A DNA stretch of 64,000 bases from Neomoorella carbonis (GTDB lineage Bacteria; Bacillota; DSM-521; Neomoorellales; Neomoorellaceae). Position 1 is the first letter of the stretch; every line of letters starts with the position of its first letter. The stretch is from the NCBI RefSeq assembly GCF_045278715.1, contig NZ_CP136420.1, positions 992,001-1,056,000 of the forward strand, read 5' to 3'. Shown piece by piece: positions 26,096 through 34,427 of the stretch. The position numbers were made by a program, and so were the translations under genes. The notes under the pieces were generated by a model. That model saw nothing but the letters and a program-made list of their open reading frames with translations, was not told the origin of the DNA and did no database searches.

Positions 26096-27679
26096 TTAAC
26101 CCACAGCGGCCTGGCTGCGGCGCAGGCGCCTGCTGAGGACGCTTAAGAACATGGCCAGCTCTTCCATGCGCAACAACCAGGCCAGGCCGATGTAACTCAA
26201 AACCCCCAGGTTAATCAGCAGGGCCAGCTTCACTCCCTCCCGCACCAGGCGGGGCCAGGATGCCGGGAGGAAAAGATGGCCGGCCGCCAGGTTCAGGAGA
26301 AGGCCCATGACCAGCGCTGCCAGAAGACTTTTCATAGAAGTCTGCAGCAACCGGCGACCTTCCAGGGGAGCTTGCACCTTGCGCCGCAGGTAATAGAGCA
26401 GCAAGGCGACGTTGACACAGCCAGCCAGGGAGTAGGCCAGGGCCAGGCCGCGGATGCCGAAGGCCGGCCCCAGGGTAAAGTTCAGGGCGGTGCCCGCTGC
26501 CAGGGTAACCAGGCCGATCTTTAGGGGGGTTACCGTATCCTGGGTGGCATAGAAGGCCCGGCTCAAAATCTCATAGGCACCGTAGGCCGTTATCCCCAGG
26601 GAGTAAAAGACCAGGGCTTCGGTAGTGGCCAGGGTGTCGGCACTGGTAAAGCGGCCGTGCTGGAAGAGCACCCTGACCACCGGTTGCCCCAGGGCAATCA
26701 GCCCCACCGTGGCCGGGATGGAGATGAAGACCACAGCCCGCAGCGATCCCGACAGGTAACGGGTAAAAGAACGATAATCCCCCTCCATGGCAATACGAGT
26801 CAGGGCCGGTAAAAGGGCGATGCCCATTGACGAGGCAAAGAGAATTGGTACTAAAACCACCCGGCTGGAGATGGTCAGAGCGTTGATAGAACCGCGCGGC
26901 AGGAAAGAGGCAATGAAAGTCTGGTTAAAGAAAAGATTTAACTGGGCAATGGAAAGGCCGATAGTTACAGGGAGCATTAGCTTAAAAATCCTGCGGATGC
27001 CTGGGTGCTTAAGGTCCAGGACCGGCCGGTAGCGGGGCTTAAGGTGCCATACCCCCCACACCTGTACCAGAAAATTCAGGGCCGCGCCAATCAGGGTGGA
27101 AATGGCAAAAGCGGCGATGCTGTATTTCCCGGCCAGGGCGAGGCCGAAAACTATAATGGCAGCGTTGTATACCAGGGGGCCGATGGCCGTTCCTATAAAG
27201 GATTGGTAGGCGTACTCTGTCCCCATTAAGACCCCATTCAGGCAGTGAAAGAGGATGGCTACGAGTACAATCCGGGTCAGGTAGGCGGTATAAGCCACTT
27301 GTTCAGCATTAAAGCCCGGGGCTATCAGGTGTACCAGCCAGGGAGTCCAGATCATTCCCAGGGTTACGGCAATCCCTACCAGGGTCAGGACCAGATTAAA
27401 GGCGATGCTTACGGTGTGCCAGACGGCCTCTTCATTTTCTTCCGCCAGGTAACTGGCCAGCACCGGGATAAAGGCCGAGCTAACCCCGCCGCCCACCAGG
27501 ATTAAATAGATGGTATCCGGGATAACAAAGGAGGTATTGAGCATATCGGTCAGCTGGTTCTGGCCGAACAGGGCGGAAATAGCCGTATTGCGTAAAAAAC
27601 CTAAAATCCTTGACACGCCGGCGGCCAGGCTCATGATAGCTACTGAGCGGGCCAGCCCCATTTTCCCTTGTTTTACCAC
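26096..27679 (-). CDS. murJ: Lipid II flippase MurJ
   Basis: A MOP-family membrane protein predicted to flip lipid II across the membrane. The protein is 527 residues with about 14 hydrophobic segments. Characteristic stretches are SRILGFLRNTAISALFG near the N-terminus, ALLPALTRIAMEGDY in the middle and ILSRAFYATQDTVTPLKIG. The GTG start at 27679 has GGAAG upstream. It is the first gene of the minus-strand murJ-murT-gatD unit, which matches its role in peptidoglycan precursor supply. Confidence 0.92.
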   Translation of the reverse strand: MVKQGKMGLARSVAIMSLAAGVSRILGFLRNTAISALFGQNQLTDMLNTSFVIPDTIYLILVGGGVSSAFIPVLASYLAEENEEAVWHTVSIAFNLVLTLVGIAVTLGMIWTPWLVHLIAPGFNAEQVAYTAYLTRIVLVAILFHCLNGVLMGTEYAYQSFIGTAIGPLVYNAAIIVFGLALAGKYSIAAFAISTLIGAALNFLVQVWGVWHLKPRYRPVLDLKHPGIRRIFKLMLPVTIGLSIAQLNLFFNQTFIASFLPRGSINALTISSRVVLVPILFASSMGIALLPALTRIAMEGDYRSFTRYLSGSLRAVVFISIPATVGLIALGQPVVRVLFQHGRFTSADTLATTEALVFYSLGITAYGAYEILSRAFYATQDTVTPLKIGLVTLAAGTALNFTLGPAFGIRGLALAYSLAGCVNVALLLYYLRRKVQAPLEGRRLLQTSMKSLLAALVMGLLLNLAAGHLFLPASWPRLVREGVKLALLINLGVLSYIGLAWLLRMEELAMFLSVLSRRLRRSQAAVG

Positions 27680-27882
27680 TTTAGCGCTTCCTTTTTATTT
27701 GGCATTGTTGACACACTACCTGTATTTTAATCCTTTAAGTTATAAAAATGAAGCCTTGGGGAACAAAAGTATAAAAGTATACCGGCAGGAGAAGGCATTT
27801 CTCCCTGGCAGCAAATAATTTACCTGGGAGCTGGATATAATAACTTTCGACTTGAACTATATTTCACAGGAGGAGATTTTTT

Positions 27883-28452
27883 ATGGCGGCTCATTACGGC
27901 GCCCACGAAGTAATGGAAATCCATGAAGTTTTGAGCGACACTATCGATGGGATCAATCAATTCCAGTTATACCGCCCCCATGTCAAAGATCCCCAGCTCC
28001 ATTCCATCCTGGACAAGCAGCTGCAATTTATGACCCAGGAGTATAATAACATGGTTCAAGCTATCAACCAGCGCGGTATCACCCAGGCGGTACCTTACCG
28101 CCTGCCCCGAACGGCTGCCCCGGTTTACGGCCTAAATAACCCGGAAACCCAAAAGCCAAATACCTCTATTCAAGATATGGATGACCGGGATGTGGCCAGC
28201 GGCATGCTGGGATGCCATAAGGCTTCAGCAGCCTTTAGAATGATGGCTTCCCTAGAATGTGCTGACCTGGAGCTGCGGCGCATGTTCCAGCAGGGAGCTG
28301 TCAACTGCGCCGAGCAGGCTTATGAAGTATGGCAGTACATGAACCAAAAAGGCTATTACCAGGTACCGACCATGAAGGATGTAACGACAAGCACCATGAT
28401 TAATGCATACAGCCCAGCCGCAACGGGCCAGGTTGGGATCTATCAGCAGTAG
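27883..28452 (+). CDS. CotF-family spore coat protein
   Basis: A 189-residue protein with the CotF four-helix pattern: MEIHEVLSDTIDGINQFQLY, LQFMTQEYNNMVQAI, then a second copy-like half with ASGMLGCHKASAAFRMMAS and CAEQAYEVWQYMNQKGYY. CotF-like proteins sit in spore coats or stick to manganese-type ferritin-like folds. The C-terminal tail is Gln/Tyr-rich. AGGAGGAG precedes ATG 27883. It is monocistronic, with a strong terminator after it. It supports a spore-forming host. An upstream TATAAT-like element at about 27835 might be the promoter, but the sigma factor cannot be decided. Confidence 0.85.
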   Translation: MAAHYGAHEVMEIHEVLSDTIDGINQFQLYRPHVKDPQLHSILDKQLQFMTQEYNNMVQAINQRGITQAVPYRLPRTAAPVYGLNNPETQKPNTSIQDMDDRDVASGMLGCHKASAAFRMMASLECADLELRRMFQQGAVNCAEQAYEVWQYMNQKGYYQVPTMKDVTTSTMINAYSPAATGQVGIYQQ

Positions 28453-28486
28453 AGGCTGCCAAAATGGTTGTTTATCTTAAGATGCG

Positions 28487-28522
28487 AAAGCCCTGCCTTT
28501 CAGGAAAAGGCAGGGCTTTTAT
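28487..28522 (+). terminator. Strong rho-independent terminator after cotF
   Basis: Perfect 14-bp arms (28487-28500 and 28506-28519) with a five-base loop end in TTTTATAAT. Confidence 0.9.
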
Positions 28523-28962
28523 AATGAGACAGTTACCGGGGGGCAGGATTGACGTCCGGGTAAAGGAAGATTAGCTTCAAAGGGAAGGTAAGGCGGCTGC
28601 TTCATGCCCGTAAATACTGACGCTGGCAGCACCCATTGATTTCCCATTTTGGGACGATAATTTCCAAAGTGAAAAACGTATGTCTTATAAATCCTTCAAG
28701 ATATTTCTCTCAGGGGCTTAATTTATGAGATTTATCAAGATGAAAGACAGCGCCCAATAGCTGTGAATATTGGCACGGATATTGCTATATGTTTTAATCA
28801 GTGAGGTGATTTATATTGGTGCGCTAGAGAGTAAGTAAACGAGACGGCCATGATTATTGTTAGGCATCTAAAAACATGCAATCAACCCTAAAATTAAAAC
28901 TCACGGTAACATGTCAAGGACTAAAAATGAGAGTTGACAACTTTAGCGAGGAGGAAACTTAA
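28523..28962 (+). other. Intergenic regulatory region before the transhydroxylase operon
   Basis: About 440 bases without a convincing gene. It holds the sigma-54 promoter at 28770-28786 and, about 120 bases upstream of that, a perfect inverted repeat TCCCA-TTT-TGGGA (28642-28654). That repeat could be an activator site, although I do not find it near the second sigma-54 promoter. Several short repeats of GAGATTTATCA type are also present. The leader from promoter to first start codon is about 180 bases. Confidence 0.5.
28770..28786 (+). promoter_or_regulatory. Sigma-54 (-24/-12) promoter of the transhydroxylase operon
   Basis: TTGGCACGGATATTGCT matches the sigma-54 consensus TGGCAC-N5-TTGCW exactly. 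The GG of -24 is at 28772-28773 and the GC of -12 at 28784-28785, twelve bases apart as required. It faces the zinc-ribbon, MFS and athLS genes. The activator is most likely the protein encoded at 34428-36506. Confidence 0.85.
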
Positions 28963-29097
28963 ATGTGCTTTAGACCACCTGTTGTAGCCAAGAAGATTAA
29001 ATGTCCCAATTGTGGAAAGGAAGTAATTAGGCAAGGAAATAACCCCAAAATATGTCCTCATTGTAAGACGAACCTAGATTCTGCTGATAAGAAATAA
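28963..29097 (+). CDS. Small zinc-ribbon protein (44 residues)
   Basis: The protein begins MCFRPPVVAKKIKCPNCGKE and contains a second pair in KICPHCKTN, giving two CxxC knuckles 14 residues apart and a Lys-rich tail. An excellent AGGAGGAAAC ribosome site lies seven bases before the ATG. It is the first gene after the sigma-54 promoter. I do not recognise a function. The size and two CxxC pairs suggest a zinc ribbon that could act as a metal-handling or regulatory peptide. Confidence 0.7.
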   Translation: MCFRPPVVAKKIKCPNCGKEVIRQGNNPKICPHCKTNLDSADKK

Positions 29098-29508
29098 AAA
29101 GCAAATTGTTATTAAAACTGCTAGCAGCTCGTGTGAATAATAGTTGCTGACAACTTCGGGTTAGGGGCCATGTCTTTTCATAAGCTACCTTAGCTACTTT
29201 TCCCCGCCGAAGTGGGGGTAGATATGGGACTAAGCATCACTTTTTATCATGGAAGTAGAGGAGATGCTTTTGGGTTTGGGATATTTTTCACATAGGCTGC
29301 TAGATGAGATATGTGTACTCCAGTGCTTTTGGACATGATGGGAGAAATAGCTCTTTTGCAATGAGGGCAATAAACCATTGTTAATATGCAGCCGGAGGAG
29401 AGGAGCAGTAAAAGGGACAGCGCTACGAGTTTTAACCAGGAGAGAGTATGTCACCGGGGCTTGTGTAGGAACGTTTAGAAGTCTCCGAATAACAAAGGGG
29501 GGTGTACT
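29098..29508 (+). other. 411-base gap between the zinc-ribbon gene and the MFS gene
   Basis: I find no convincing gene here. Codon patterns are poor in all frames. There is a short hairpin around the CCCCG...GGGGG at about 29200, and no terminator or promoter consensus. It may be a leader or the remains of a deleted gene. An AAAGGGGGG ribosome site at its end serves the MFS gene. Confidence 0.4.
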
Positions 29509-30681
29509 GTGAAAAGAAAAGCGTGGGCGGTTATGTGGGCGGTCTATCTTGCGGGCGTTGCTGTAGCGTTGAACCAGTTTAAAGTACCTCCGGTAATGCA
29601 GGTTCTTATGGAAAGTCTTCAGGCTGATATGGCAACGGCGGGATGGCTAATGTCTGTTTTTTGCATCGCCGGGGTCATACTGGCACTTCCGGCAGCGTTC
29701 CTTCTGGCAGGTCTGGGGCCGAAAAACAGTGGATTAATAGGTCTAGGTTGTATAATTATTGGTGCAGTAATTGGAGCTGTGGCTAAAAGTGCAGCGATTA
29801 TGCTTATTGCCAGGACTATCGAAGGCGTTGGGTTGGCTTTAATTGCAGTCGTGGCTCCGGCGGTTATTAGTATGTGGTTTGAACCACATGAACGAGGATT
29901 GCCTATGGGTATTTGGGCTACATGGGTACCAGTTGGCAGTTTTCTTATTTATAATTTGGCCAACCCAATTGCAAAACTAGGTGGCTGGACCAGTATCTGG
30001 TGGTTTGGAGCTGTTTTTGCTTTAGTTGCATTTCTGGTGTATAGCGCTATTGTTGCCCCGCCCCGAAAAACGGCGAGTGGCAGTGAAGAGGGTGGCGCTA
30101 TCTCTATTAGCCATGGGTTGAAAAGTATAAATACCTGGCTTATTTCCATTGCCTTTGCCGCATTTAACTTTAGTTTTATAGCCTATGCCACCTGGGCACC
30201 CACCTTCTTAGCCGAAGTTCATAAGATGGATCCGGGAGCTGCCAGTTTTTACGCTAGCCTGGTAACCCTGGTTTTTATACCTGGCGGCATATTCGCTGGA
30301 TGGGTTCTTGACCGCTTCGGAAATCGTAATGGTATCCTGGCAGCCTCCTTCATTATTTGTACGATTTTAGTGTTATGGGCTTTTAAAGTAGGGGGCAATG
30401 TTGGAATTCTTGTTCCTTATTATGTTATTTTAGGTCTGGCGGCAAGCTTTATTCCGACCTGCGTTTTTACCATTGCTCCGGAAACAGCTATTAATCCCCA
30501 ATTTGCTGGCGTAGCCTTGGGAGTGGTGATCCTTGGTCAGAACAGCGGTATGTTCATCGGCCCTCCTGTTGTAGGTCAGGCTATAGCAAGTGGAGGTTGG
30601 GGTGCTGGAGTATATCCTTTAGTTGCAGGGCTTCTTGTCGCTCTGGTGGCAACTCTATTAATACGCACTAAAACAGAGTAA
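29509..30681 (+). CDS. MFS transporter (CynX/aromatic acid-type)
   Basis: A 390-residue major facilitator with about 12 membrane helices. The loop between helices 2 and 3 (LAGLGPKNSGLIGLG) and the helix-8/9 loop (GWVLDRFGNRNGIL) carry the MFS D-R-x-G-R/N pattern. The first half ends in a Lys/Arg-rich loop (PPRKTASGSEEG). Lying directly before the transhydroxylase genes, it may import gallate, pyrogallol or another hydroxylated aromatic, but related carriers transport cyanate, nitrate or sugar acids. The GTG start has GGGGGG upstream. Confidence 0.8.
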   Translation: MKRKAWAVMWAVYLAGVAVALNQFKVPPVMQVLMESLQADMATAGWLMSVFCIAGVILALPAAFLLAGLGPKNSGLIGLGCIIIGAVIGAVAKSAAIMLIARTIEGVGLALIAVVAPAVISMWFEPHERGLPMGIWATWVPVGSFLIYNLANPIAKLGGWTSIWWFGAVFALVAFLVYSAIVAPPRKTASGSEEGGAISISHGLKSINTWLISIAFAAFNFSFIAYATWAPTFLAEVHKMDPGAASFYASLVTLVFIPGGIFAGWVLDRFGNRNGILAASFIICTILVLWAFKVGGNVGILVPYYVILGLAASFIPTCVFTIAPETAINPQFAGVALGVVILGQNSGMFIGPPVVGQAIASGGWGAGVYPLVAGLLVALVATLLIRTKTE

Positions 30682-30810
30682 AAGGAGGTGAACTGTCTTC
30701 TAGAAAGGAGGTTTTTGCCAGACATTAAAGCGAAGCCTGTAATGCCTCGAGGAACGAATTTCAATACTTAATGGCAAAATTCAGAAAAAATAACGGAGGG
30801 ATACTATGCC

Positions 30811-33402
30811 ATGACGGAAAAGGACACGAAACGCCAAAATGGTGTGCGTACTTATTACAAGAATTTGGGTTTGTGTTCCTTTGCCTTTGGATCAAACTCG
30901 GCAGAAATTGACGTTAAGGACGGTAAAATTCTTCGTATTCGACCGCTGAGATATAACCGTAAGTATAAGACAGAACAATTGCGACCCTGGAAGATTAAGG
31001 CCAGAGGGAAAACCTTTGAAGCACCGATGAAGTCGCTTCTGAGCCCCTTTAACTATGTGTACAAGAAGCGGACGTATTCGCCGAACCGGATACTATACCC
31101 CATGAAAAGGGTGGACTGGGATCCGGAAGGAGAGCGCAACCCGCAAAACAGGGGTAAGAGTAAATTTGTACGTATAACCTGGGATGAAGCTGCTGAATTA
31201 ATTGCTAAGGAACTGAAGCGAGTGTGCGAAAAATACGGCCCGACCTCGGTTCTGGTACAGGGGGACGGCCACGGCGAGACTAAGACCATTCATGGTCCTC
31301 ACGGCTGTCAGATTCGCTTGATGGAGCTTCTCGGCGGTTACACCATCCAGGCACGCCAGCCCGACAGCTGGGAAGGCTGGTACTGGGGCGCCAAGCACGT
31401 CTGGGGCCAGGATCCAGTAGGCCAGGGTAGGCAGGCCAATCTAATTAAGGATATTTCGGAAAACACTCAAATGATCCTGTTCTGGGGTTGCGACCCAGAG
31501 ACGACACCGCTTGCATGGGGCGGGCTGCAGGCTAGCCGTTTATGCTTCTGGTTTACCGAACTAGGCATAAAATCCGTATACATCTGTCCCGACCTTAATT
31601 ATGGTGCAGCAGTTCATGCGGATAAATGGATACCTGTAAGACCCAACACGGACGCGGCATTACAGCTCGCTATTGCCTATACATGGATTACGGAAGACAC
31701 TTATGATAAAGATTATGTCGCCACTCATACTCACGGTTTTGACGAATTTAAGAAGTATGTTCTAGGCGAAGAAGACGGCGTTCCCAAGACACCAAAGTGG
31801 GCCGAAGATATCTGCGGTGTTCCTGCCCGGGTTATTAAGGCTTTAGCCAGGAAATGGGCTCGGGAAGCAACCAGCATTGCCCACAATAACGGCGGCTCTT
31901 ACATCAGGTCCTGCTATGCCCACGAGCCGGGACGTCTGGAAGTAATCCTTTTGGGCATGCAGGGCTTAGGAAAACCCGGTCAGGGACAGCTCAAGCTCTT
32001 TGAGTGGCAGCTCTTCAGCTTGCATGACCAGAACCCAATGCCCCGAAGAGAAATAATACCCAGCCCGGAAGGGGCCTACCAGGGATTTACATTTCCAGTG
32101 CCAAAGCAGTTTATCCCTAAAACTCTCATCCCGAAAGCAATTTTGAGCGACGAACCCATTACCTGGTACGGGATAACATATGCAGGAATTCCCAAGGAGG
32201 ATCAGTTCGTACAGTATAAATATCCTGCTGAGGGATGTTCGGAAATCCACATGATTTGGAGTGACAGCCCATGCTGGTCCACTTGTTGGAATGGTGGAAA
32301 CATGTGGATTGAGGCTCTACGCAGTCCTAAAATTGAGTGCGTTGTCATGCAGCATCCGTGGATGGAAAATGACTGCCTGTTTGCCGACATAATCCTGCCT
32401 ATCAACACAAAGTTTGAGGAAGAAGACTTTGGGGTTGATGTTTTGGGTGACAGCTTCAATGTAGTCCTTTACGAAGGGCAATGCATTGAACCTCTGGGAG
32501 AATCAAAGAGCGACTATGAAGCAGTAGCGGAAGTAGCAAAGAAACTTGGCCTCTACGAAGAATACACTAGAGGTAAGAGTATTGAGGACTTAATTAAGGA
32601 CGGTTACGAACAATCCGGTATAAAAGACAGGATAAGCTATGAAGAATTTCGGGAGAAAGAATACTATGTAGTACCTACAGCTGAGGACTGGGAAAATGAC
32701 GAACCCGGTTTCAGCCCATTCTATAAGGATCCAGAGAACAATCCTCTGGATACACCGACCGGAAAGCTTGAATTCTATTCCGTAGGTCTGGCTGAAAACT
32801 TCCCGGATGATAAAGAACGTCCGCCGGTGCCTCATTGGATACCTTACGGCGAAACTCATCAAGAAAGCCTTTTGCATCCACGTTCCCAAAAGTATCCATT
32901 TCTTATAGTTTCCAATCATCCCCGCTGGCGTTGTCATGCTCAGCTGGATGATATACCATGGTTCCGTGAGATTCCTACTTGTAAAGTTAAAGGGCCGGAT
33001 GGATATTTATACGAACCGGTCTGGATTAATCCAGTAGATGCAAAGGCATTGGGAATCAAAAGCGGTGATGTAGTTAAGATATATAACGAGCGCGGATGGG
33101 TACTTGGTGGGGCATATGTTACCGAACGTATAATGCCGGGGGTAGTTTATCAAGATCATGGTGCAAGACTAGATCCGATAATACCTGGTGAAGCCGACCG
33201 TGGTGGAGCTAACAATCTTATTTGCCCTACCAACACGACATCAAAGAATTGTGCAGGGGAAGTCACGAGCGGGTATCTTGTAGGCGTAGAAAAAGTGGAT
33301 ATTGAGGAAATGAAAAAGCAATACCCTGAGGCGTTTAACAGGCCTTACGATCCTTATTATGGAGTTCGTTTCGAGGCCTGGATTACGGAGGTGAAAAACT
33401 AA
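30811..33402 (+). CDS. athL: Pyrogallol-phloroglucinol transhydroxylase-like large (molybdopterin) subunit
   Basis: A DMSO-reductase-family Mo protein, 863 residues, close to the 875-residue Pelobacter acidigallici enzyme. Unlike most of the family it lacks the N-terminal Cys cluster motif; the region around residue 22 has one Cys only, as in the transhydroxylase large subunit. DSWEGWYWG at 185-193 provides a Ser for metal ligation after an Asp, and GDGHGE at 151-156 provides a His, matching the Asp-Ser and His described for that active site. The partner gene encodes a three-cluster ferredoxin with a CnaB-like tail, as in that enzyme. It would turn pyrogallol to phloroglucinol without net redox change. 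No Tat signal, so cytoplasmic. The ribosome site is GGAGGG. Confidence 0.78.
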   Translation: MTEKDTKRQNGVRTYYKNLGLCSFAFGSNSAEIDVKDGKILRIRPLRYNRKYKTEQLRPWKIKARGKTFEAPMKSLLSPFNYVYKKRTYSPNRILYPMKRVDWDPEGERNPQNRGKSKFVRITWDEAAELIAKELKRVCEKYGPTSVLVQGDGHGETKTIHGPHGCQIRLMELLGGYTIQARQPDSWEGWYWGAKHVWGQDPVGQGRQANLIKDISENTQMILFWGCDPETTPLAWGGLQASRLCFWFTELGIKSVYICPDLNYGAAVHADKWIPVRPNTDAALQLAIAYTWITEDTYDKDYVATHTHGFDEFKKYVLGEEDGVPKTPKWAEDICGVPARVIKALARKWAREATSIAHNNGGSYIRSCYAHEPGRLEVILLGMQGLGKPGQGQLKLFEWQLFSLHDQNPMPRREIIPSPEGAYQGFTFPVPKQFIPKTLIPKAILSDEPITWYGITYAGIPKEDQFVQYKYPAEGCSEIHMIWSDSPCWSTCWNGGNMWIEALRSPKIECVVMQHPWMENDCLFADIILPINTKFEEEDFGVDVLGDSFNVVLYEGQCIEPLGESKSDYEAVAEVAKKLGLYEEYTRGKSIEDLIKDGYEQSGIKDRISYEEFREKEYYVVPTAEDWENDEPGFSPFYKDPENNPLDTPTGKLEFYSVGLAENFPDDKERPPVPHWIPYGETHQESLLHPRSQKYPFLIVSNHPRWRCHAQLDDIPWFREIPTCKVKGPDGYLYEPVWINPVDAKALGIKSGDVVKIYNERGWVLGGAYVTERIMPGVVYQDHGARLDPIIPGEADRGGANNLICPTNTTSKNCAGEVTSGYLVGVEKVDIEEMKKQYPEAFNRPYDPYYGVRFEAWITEVKN

Positions 33403-34214
33403 TGAAAGTATTTGTTATTGATGTTGCTAAATGTAATGGTTGTTATAACTGCCAGCTGGTCTGCAAAGACGAACATGTTGACAACGACTGGTCACCCTAT
33501 GCTAAACCCCAGCCGGATGTAGGTCACTTCTGGATGAAGTTAGTTGATATAGAACATGGCAGTGTTCCAAAGGTAAAAATCGAATATCAAGCAAGGCCCT
33601 GTATGCATTGCGATAATGCAAAATGTATTGAGGTTGCCGGTGATGGGTCAGTATACAAGAGGAACGATGGGTTGGTCATTATAGACCCCGAAAAGGCTAC
33701 AGGGCGCAGGGAACTTGTCGATTCATGTCCCTATGGCGCTATTTACTGGAATGACAAATTAAATTTACCACAGAAATGTACCGGATGCGCGCATCTTGTT
33801 GACGCAGGCGAAGTTCCCCGTTGCGTTGAAGCATGTGCTACAGAGGCGATAAAGTTTGGCGAGGAAGAAGAATTAAAGGAATTAATCTCCCGGGCTGAGG
33901 TGTTACAGCCTGAACTCGGTCTGAAACCCAGGGTATATTACCTAAACCTCCCTAAGTTCTTTGTAGCGGGAGAGGTTTACGATCCGGATATCGATGAAGT
34001 CCTGGAAGGGGCGCAGGTAACCCTTATTAACAACGAGACCGGCCAAAGCTGGACAGAGACAACTGACGATTTCGGTGATTTTTGGATCAGACGCCTAAAC
34101 AGTGGCTGTTATACACTAAAAATTGAAAAGAACGGTTACCAACCTTATCAAGTTCAAGACCTGCAAGTGGATAAAAGCATCAATATTGGTAGTATTGCGC
34201 TGAAACGGGAATGA
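33402..34214 (+). CDS. athS: Transhydroxylase-like small subunit: three [4Fe-4S] ferredoxin with C-terminal CnaB-like domain
   Basis: 270 residues. Twelve cysteines fit three [4Fe-4S] clusters: 11/14/17/21, 67/70/75, 109, 126/129 and 141/145. Asp and Gly residues stand where a fourth cluster would need Cys. From about residue 188 comes a beta-sandwich of carboxypeptidase-regulatory/CnaB type (GEVYDPD...LEGAQVTLINNETGQ, DDFGDFWIRRLNSGCYTLKI). This ferredoxin-plus-beta-barrel layout is known from the transhydroxylase small subunit and is rare elsewhere. The start overlaps the athL stop by one base. A terminator follows. Confidence 0.82.
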   Translation: MKVFVIDVAKCNGCYNCQLVCKDEHVDNDWSPYAKPQPDVGHFWMKLVDIEHGSVPKVKIEYQARPCMHCDNAKCIEVAGDGSVYKRNDGLVIIDPEKATGRRELVDSCPYGAIYWNDKLNLPQKCTGCAHLVDAGEVPRCVEACATEAIKFGEEEELKELISRAEVLQPELGLKPRVYYLNLPKFFVAGEVYDPDIDEVLEGAQVTLINNETGQSWTETTDDFGDFWIRRLNSGCYTLKIEKNGYQPYQVQDLQVDKSINIGSIALKRE

Positions 34215-34258
34215 TGTAATATCAGGTGTTTGACGTTTTCATGTGCCTTTGCTAGTTA

Positions 34259-34286
34259 GGGGAGTCAAAATAAAGCTCCCCTTTTT
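34259..34286 (+). terminator. Terminator of the athLS operon
   Basis: GGGGAG (34259-34264) pairs with CTCCCC (34276-34281), followed by T5. A second inverted repeat with 9-bp arms (34326-34334/34363-34371) lies before the convergent sigma-54 activator gene. Confidence 0.7.
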
Positions 34287-34427
34287 AAATACCCATTCAT
34301 TCTTGCCGTCACAGTCTTTTTGAAAGTGGTAGAGTAGAGGCGTGCTTTGTGGCATACTTCAGCTCTACCACCTTATTTCACCTGAATCTAAATTTAATCT
34401 AAGGACTTGTACTGCGCTTTCGGAATA

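Noticed and set aside
27708..27713. TTGACA as a -35 box for cotF
   Set aside because: No matching -10 lies at 16-18 bases, and it is about 170 bases from the gene.
29230..29454. 74-residue minus-strand open frame in the gap before the MFS gene
   Set aside because: It has no recognisable domain, a poor start context and biased Ser content. I leave the gap unassigned.
30712..30771. Possible 18-residue peptide after the MFS gene behind AAAGGAGG
   Set aside because: Too short to support without conservation data.
34326..34371. Inverted repeat GTGGTAGAG...CTCTACCAC as terminator of the sigma-54 activator gene
   Set aside because: The loop is about 28 bases and the minus-strand T-run is broken, so I do not call it a terminator.
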